Shown here: piece by piece, positions 60,073 through 64,000 of the stretch
Numbering within the stretch: position 1 is the stretch's first letter
Layout: each line of letters begins with the position of its first letter
NCBI RefSeq assembly: GCF_001956045.1
Contig: NZ_MRTH01000001.1
Span: 310,001 to 374,000 of the forward strand
Direction of reading: 5' to 3'
Length of the DNA: 64,000 bases
From: Paenibacillus sp. FSL H7-0331
GTDB taxonomy: Bacteria > Bacillota > Bacilli > Paenibacillales > NBRC-103111
The notes under the pieces: generated by a model
The model's input: only the letters and a program-made list of their open reading frames with translations
Told to the model about the DNA's origin: nothing
The model's database searches: none
Position numbers and translations under genes: made by a program

Positions 60073-61026
60073 ATGATCAAAGCGTTAGCCGTAACGGAGC
60101 TTGGCAAAAAAGCGGAAATTATCGAAATCGCGTATCCTCAGCTTGACGATGATTCGATTATTATTAAAACAGCTTATTCGGGCATAAGCATAGGTACTGA
60201 AATGTGGATTGCAGAAGGAAAAAGAGCGGATTACGGTCCACCTCCGTTTGTAAATGGCTATCAGGCCAGCGGGCAAGTTGTGGAAGTGGGACAACACGCA
60301 GTCGGGATGTTCCAACCGGGAGATTGGGTGACGGTGTTTTGCAGCGGAGCGCATGCACAATATGTGAAGGCTAGCAGGCATCTTGCCCACAAACTGACCT
60401 CGCCAGAATCGCTAAAAGCATGCGCCATGTTCGTTCAACCGAGTGTTGCGGCTAACGCCTGGAACAAGGCCGGGATCCGTACAGGAGATGTTGTTTATAT
60501 CGTCGGGCAAGGGTTGATCGGGCAATGTGCAGCCATGCTTGCTAAGCTCCGTGGCGCTTATGTCATCACCTCGGATATTGCGACAGATCGTCTTCAGCGC
60601 TCCCGTGAGCTATGTGCGGATTGGGTGATCGATTCCAACGAGCAGCGGGCAGTGGCAGCGATCAAAGAACGATTCCTCGGGGGTGTTGACATCGTTGCGG
60701 AATCGACAGGCTTTGAAGCTTTGCTCGACGATGCCTTGGATACATGCAAAAACAAAGGAACCTTCGTTTTCCTCGGCTGGTACCCCGATCGGGTCAGCTT
60801 CCATTTTAATATCCCTCACAGCAAACAACTGGATGCCGTGTTTCCTTGCTTCATCGGGGATTATCCGGTTCGTGAAGGGGTTATACGCCTTATCGAATCC
60901 GGTACTCTGAATATGGCAAAGCTCATATCCCACGAGCTGAACTGGGATGCTTCAGCCGATGTGTACAACCAGCTGTTTACCAGCAAGCGCAATTCTTATA
61001 ATGGCATCGTTATTCGATGGGAATAG
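60073..61026 (+). CDS. Zinc-type medium-chain alcohol/sugar dehydrogenase
   Basis: The 317-residue protein has a GroES-like N-terminal domain (TAYSGISIGTEMW, about 36-48) and a Rossmann domain with VYIVGQGLIGQCAA (about 141-154). It is short compared with classical zinc dehydrogenases (about 340-350) and lacks the structural four-Cys zinc lobe; the catalytic-site His/Cys pattern is also not the classic GHE. It resembles the bi-domain oxidoreductase type in sugar loci. The ATG at 60073 follows AAAGGTGG. Ten bases separate it from the epimerase gene, one operon. Confidence 0.85.
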   Translation: MIKALAVTELGKKAEIIEIAYPQLDDDSIIIKTAYSGISIGTEMWIAEGKRADYGPPPFVNGYQASGQVVEVGQHAVGMFQPGDWVTVFCSGAHAQYVKASRHLAHKLTSPESLKACAMFVQPSVAANAWNKAGIRTGDVVYIVGQGLIGQCAAMLAKLRGAYVITSDIATDRLQRSRELCADWVIDSNEQRAVAAIKERFLGGVDIVAESTGFEALLDDALDTCKNKGTFVFLGWYPDRVSFHFNIPHSKQLDAVFPCFIGDYPVREGVIRLIESGTLNMAKLISHELNWDASADVYNQLFTSKRNSYNGIVIRWE

Positions 61027-61035
61027 GAGATCTAT

Positions 61036-61887
61036 ATGACGATATTACTAACTGGAGCAAGCGGATTTATCGGACAAAGGCTGCTCGAACGACTATCGAC
61101 AGATGCTCATGAGGATGTCGTCTGCCTGTCGCGAAGTCCTGTCAATCCTTCCGTCGCTGTTATCCGCGGGAACTATGACCGATTTGAAGATTTGCGGCTT
61201 CTGGACGAATTCAGCATCGACACCGTTGTACATCTCGCCGCGGTTACCGGGGGCTGCAGCGAAGAAGACGGACTATCGATCAACCTACTTGGCACAAGAA
61301 GACTATACCGTTATTTGCTCGATCGGGGAGCGACCCGTTTTGTTGGAGCCAGCTCGATCGCAGCAGTGGGCTGCCTGGATAACGAATTTCTTCCACAGCA
61401 GCTCCCTATTCCTGATGATCACATCTGTCTGGCCAAAGATGCCTATGGTTTAAGCAAATTCATGCTGGAGCAGCTAACGTATTACTTTCAGCGAAACCAC
61501 ACAGATGCTACCTTTATTAACCTGCGATTGGGTAGTGTCGTGTCCGATGACAGCTGGACACCTCCCGTCGTGACAGCAGCTACGAAATTAACCATACCGT
61601 TTGTCCGCTTAAGCCATATTTATGCCAGCGATGTTGTCGAAGCCATCGTTCATGCCATCCATGCCCCCCTTCAAGCAGGAGCCTATACATGGAACATGGT
61701 TGGTCCTGAAAGCAGCTGCAGCATTCCTACAATAGCTATGCTGAGCGCCATATTGGGAGAACGTGCGGAGCAATTCGATCTATCCTATTATGAACAGCCG
61801 GGCCATGCATACAAGCCTATTTTTTCAATGGAAAATGTGCAACGGGAGCTCGGCTTTGCACCGGGGAAATCGACAAGAGCTCAGTAG
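61036..61887 (+). CDS. NAD-dependent epimerase/dehydratase (extended SDR)
   Basis: The 283-residue protein has the cofactor motif TGASGFIG (6-13), the YGLSK catalytic pair Tyr137/Lys141 and Ser106/Ser107 in GASS, typical of extended short-chain dehydrogenases acting on nucleotide or free sugars. The ATG at 61036 follows AATAGGAGA. Paired with the dehydrogenase, it could form a sugar oxidation/epimerisation route. Substrate unknown. Confidence 0.9.
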   Translation: MTILLTGASGFIGQRLLERLSTDAHEDVVCLSRSPVNPSVAVIRGNYDRFEDLRLLDEFSIDTVVHLAAVTGGCSEEDGLSINLLGTRRLYRYLLDRGATRFVGASSIAAVGCLDNEFLPQQLPIPDDHICLAKDAYGLSKFMLEQLTYYFQRNHTDATFINLRLGSVVSDDSWTPPVVTAATKLTIPFVRLSHIYASDVVEAIVHAIHAPLQAGAYTWNMVGPESSCSIPTIAMLSAILGERAEQFDLSYYEQPGHAYKPIFSMENVQRELGFAPGKSTRAQ

Positions 61888-61955
61888 CCTATTCATGCTG
61901 CAATTCTATCTGATACAATTCGACTACGATCCGAACCTATAGTTGGCTACAAGAC

Positions 61956-62000
61956 AAATGCGGCTTGGCTCAGAGTAATGACTCTGTGCGGGCCGCATTT
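61956..62000. terminator. Bidirectional terminator between cluster D genes
   Basis: AAATGCGGC and GCCGCATTT (9-bp stem) enclose an inner hairpin CAGAGT-AATG-ACTCTG. It lies between the convergent epimerase and sialidase-fold genes and can serve both, although the T-runs are short. Confidence 0.7.
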
Positions 62001-62015
62001 GCCGTTTAGAGAAAC

Positions 62016-63269
62016 CTAATCGAGCCCATTCTCCAGCCAGGCTTCTGTCACATATTTCCCTAACAAATAGTATTTGCGGTCGGGGTACCAGAGCACCGTT
62101 TTCCCATTAAATTGCGTCAAGCTGGGGTAAGTGGCAATCTCGCTTGTACCCTTGGGTCCTATCGTTAAACCGTCTGTATCCACAAACAGTTTAGGTTTCC
62201 CGAACCAGAGCGGCTGACGGGCTCCTTCAACATAACGTCCGCAGCTTAGGTAAGCGGGACGGCGGTTATGAAGCGCATGATGCGGCCCGTATTCCCCCAG
62301 ATTTCCATCATTATTGTGAAATACAAGCACGAACCGGCCATCCTGGAGCGGATATACGGGACATGAAGCAATAGGTTGGCGAATGGGCTCCCCATCATCA
62401 CGATAACGAAGCATTTGTGGAGGGGTCCAGTTCTCTCCATCATCACTCGAAACCGAATACCAGATAAATCCTGTAAACGTTCGCATCACGCAAAATAAAC
62501 GACCATCGGGAAGCAGTACAAGGCTTGGCTCCTGTGCGACGGACAGCTCGGGATTCCCGGGAAAAGGCACTGCAAGTCCCTCGCTGCCTTGGGGAAGCCA
62601 GGTGATCTTCAACCGTTCGGGGTCCGGTCCTTCGTCGATATTGTCGAATCGCATGAACAGGGATCGAGAATCCTTGCTGTACCAGCCAACCTTGGGGACA
62701 TCGTAGACTTCACGGCTGCTCCACTGTGTATAACCTGTCATCCAGCGGCCCTGACTGTCGCGAATCGGCTTCTGCCAACCGATCCAGTTACGTGGCACCT
62801 TAGGATCAGGGTGATCATACCGGTTCCGATCCATCGGAATATCAGTGCCCGGTATCCATGTATATCCATCATCATCTGAATACACGCAGCCCATCGTACC
62901 GGTCGTCTGTGAATCCAAGTCATGAATGCCGATATCTTTCGTATAAAAGATATACATACGCCCCTGCTCCGATACAACAGGAAAACCCCAGCTTGCCTGT
63001 CCGCCTCTCTCGCCCCGACGCGCTCCGGCTACATAAACTGGCTCCGACCATTCAAGCTGATCCTTACTCCGTGACAGAACCAGATGGTTGTCACCGTGTC
63101 CCTCCACAGAGCTTTGTGTCCATAATGCCAGCCATTCGCCCTTGGGACTTTCAAATACGAGAAAATGCTCATTATCTCCGGTATACGCATCCTCCTTGGG
63201 CACAAAAACCGTTATATCGGGATTGCTTCTTTTCCATTCATCCACTTGTATCGCAGGTTTCATCGTCAT
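62016..63269 (-). CDS. BNR/sialidase-fold glycosidase-like protein
   Basis: The 417-residue protein is a six-bladed propeller with several Asp-box-like repeats (SRSKDQLEW, YSDDDGYTW, VSSDDGENW) and the block QEPSLVLLPDGRLFCVMRT, typical of sialidase/neuraminidase-fold proteins. The classical Arg triad and FRIP motif are not clear, so sialidase activity should not be assumed; other exo-glycosidases and lyases share the fold. No signal peptide, so cytosolic. The ATG at 63269 follows GGAAGG at 11 bases. It lies 33 bases after the solute-binding gene. Confidence 0.78.
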   Translation of the reverse strand: MTMKPAIQVDEWKRSNPDITVFVPKEDAYTGDNEHFLVFESPKGEWLALWTQSSVEGHGDNHLVLSRSKDQLEWSEPVYVAGARRGERGGQASWGFPVVSEQGRMYIFYTKDIGIHDLDSQTTGTMGCVYSDDDGYTWIPGTDIPMDRNRYDHPDPKVPRNWIGWQKPIRDSQGRWMTGYTQWSSREVYDVPKVGWYSKDSRSLFMRFDNIDEGPDPERLKITWLPQGSEGLAVPFPGNPELSVAQEPSLVLLPDGRLFCVMRTFTGFIWYSVSSDDGENWTPPQMLRYRDDGEPIRQPIASCPVYPLQDGRFVLVFHNNDGNLGEYGPHHALHNRRPAYLSCGRYVEGARQPLWFGKPKLFVDTDGLTIGPKGTSEIATYPSLTQFNGKTVLWYPDRKYYLLGKYVTEAWLENGLD

Positions 63270-63302
63270 CTTCTTGTGTTCCTTCCTTTCCACAGAAAAC
63301 CT

Positions 63303-64000
63303 CTAGGGTTTTCGCATATAGGTGAAGCTGGGTTCCGACTTATCCTTCTGCAAACGATTGACTTCCTCGGTGACCTGATCGCCTCCGGACTTTTTCCATT
63401 TGCCGACCATTTCATCAAATGTTGTATCCACGTCCAGCTTCGATTCCAAAAGCATTCGTGTATACCCTTCTTCAATAATTTGACGAAGAAGCGCTGATTT
63501 CTCCTGAAGTGACGGGATCACCACATTAGGACGAAGGTAATCATACATAATGTTCTTCTCGTACGTGTCGAGCTTGTGCATCATGTAATCAGCCATATCC
63601 CTGGGTACGAATTTGGTATATTTCTCCGGATCGGTAAACAGCCATTCGGGCTGCAGCAGCTCAAGTCCGACGTTCGTGCTGTATTGGGGATCTTTTTTTT
63701 CATTGTCAAAAGGAAGTTTGACCCCGTTATCAATCCGATACGTTTTGCCCTCCACGCCGTATTGAATAAGGTCATATCCACCTGTAATCTGATACTCCAG
63801 ATAACGAAGCGCAGCCTCCGGGTTCTTGGAACGACTGGAAATTTGATTTGTCCGGTTAATCGGCGTGGCCGGAAGATTAATACTCAGGACATTCCCCTTA
63901 TGATGGATCGGGTCCAAAATCTCTGTCTTCAATGACGGCATCACGGCAAGCTGCCGATAATCGCCAATATTCAGAATAAGCACACCCACCTTGCCTGACT
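63303..64000 (-). CDS. Extracellular solute-binding protein, cluster D (C-terminal part, cut by window edge)
   Basis: About 232 C-terminal residues are visible, and the frame is open to the end of the window. It matches the LplA/YtcQ-type family: EAALRYLEYQITGGYDLIQYGVEGKTYRID is close (given here only as key stretches AALRYLEYQ and QYGVEGKTY) and a C-terminal helical block with FDEMVGKWKKSGGDQVTEEV. It is the third binding protein of this kind in the window, so a third permease pair probably lies just beyond the edge. Confidence 0.9.
   Translation of the reverse strand, partial: SGKVGVLILNIGDYRQLAVMPSLKTEILDPIHHKGNVLSINLPATPINRTNQISSRSKNPEAALRYLEYQITGGYDLIQYGVEGKTYRIDNGVKLPFDNEKKDPQYSTNVGLELLQPEWLFTDPEKYTKFVPRDMADYMMHKLDTYEKNIMYDYLRPNVVIPSLQEKSALLRQIIEEGYTRMLLESKLDVDTTFDEMVGKWKKSGGDQVTEEVNRLQKDKSEPSFTYMRKP

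Noticed and set aside
1..64000. CRISPR arrays, tRNA or rRNA genes, insertion sequences, prophage genes
   Set aside because: None seen: no regularly spaced direct repeats, transposase, integrase or structural RNA signatures were recognised.

Overview
The window looks like a chromosome segment of an endospore-forming Firmicute, most likely Paenibacillus or a close relative. It carries spo0A, spoIVB, the whole spoIIIA operon and a sulfolactate gene pair. The first 24 kb keep the Bacillales core order (spo0A-spoIVB-recN-argR-tlyA-dxs-ispA-xseB-xseA-folD-nusB-asp23-type gene-accC-accB-...-spoIIIAH to AA). The second half is the kind of ATPase-less sugar-transporter and glycan-enzyme locus that is abundant in Paenibacillus. 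Strong Shine-Dalgarno sites, GTG/TTG starts and intrinsic terminators fit this. No rRNA, tRNA, IS element or CRISPR array was seen, and no gene-free stretch exceeds 300 bases.

1-14.9 kb (all minus strand) is housekeeping and sporulation. It holds the N-terminal third of spo0A with a sigma-H-like promoter and three 0A boxes, spoIVB, recN, argR, a small membrane protein, tlyA, dxs with its own promoter, the nusB-folD-xseA-xseB-ispA operon, an asp23-amaP-DUF2273 envelope-stress operon with a clear sigma-A promoter, and accBC. 15-18.3 kb is an insertion into this order: a 7TMR-DISM-type sensor kinase lipoprotein, a divergent NarL-type response regulator and a 78-residue protein that is almost half Glu/Asp and has no basic residue.

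18.4-27.4 kb holds spoIIIAA-AH behind a good sigma-E promoter match, yqhV, divergent comA-comB (sulfolactate synthesis) and a DUF441 membrane protein. 27.4-32.7 kb has lysC, a histidine-phosphatase-fold protein lacking the usual Arg of RHG, a MATE exporter, a VanZ-like protein and an APH/streptomycin-kinase-like protein.

32.8-64 kb is carbohydrate acquisition. Cluster A contains an LplB/YtcP/LplA-type importer, an AraC-type membrane-sensor regulator, an oligogalacturonate-lyase-like propeller, a GH38 alpha-mannosidase, a truncated zinc-dehydrogenase remnant, a propeller hydrolase and a TIM-barrel isomerase. Cluster B is a second importer plus a Gfo/Idh oxidoreductase. Cluster C is a 1.6-kilo-residue secreted modular protein with its YesM/YesN-type two-component system. 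Cluster D is an AraC regulator, zinc dehydrogenase, epimerase, sialidase-fold protein and the end of a third solute-binding protein. No importer ATPase gene is present, so a shared MsmX-like ATPase is expected. Perfect or near-perfect cre boxes precede cluster B and the large secreted protein, suggesting CcpA control.

The most unusual signal is a small family of intercistronic elements, each a tandem pair of hairpins, that fill the whole gap from an upstream stop codon to the Shine-Dalgarno of the next gene. They occur at accB/accC, spoIIIAG/AH and comA/comB, in the same orientation relative to translation, and stem bases differ between copies while pairing is kept.
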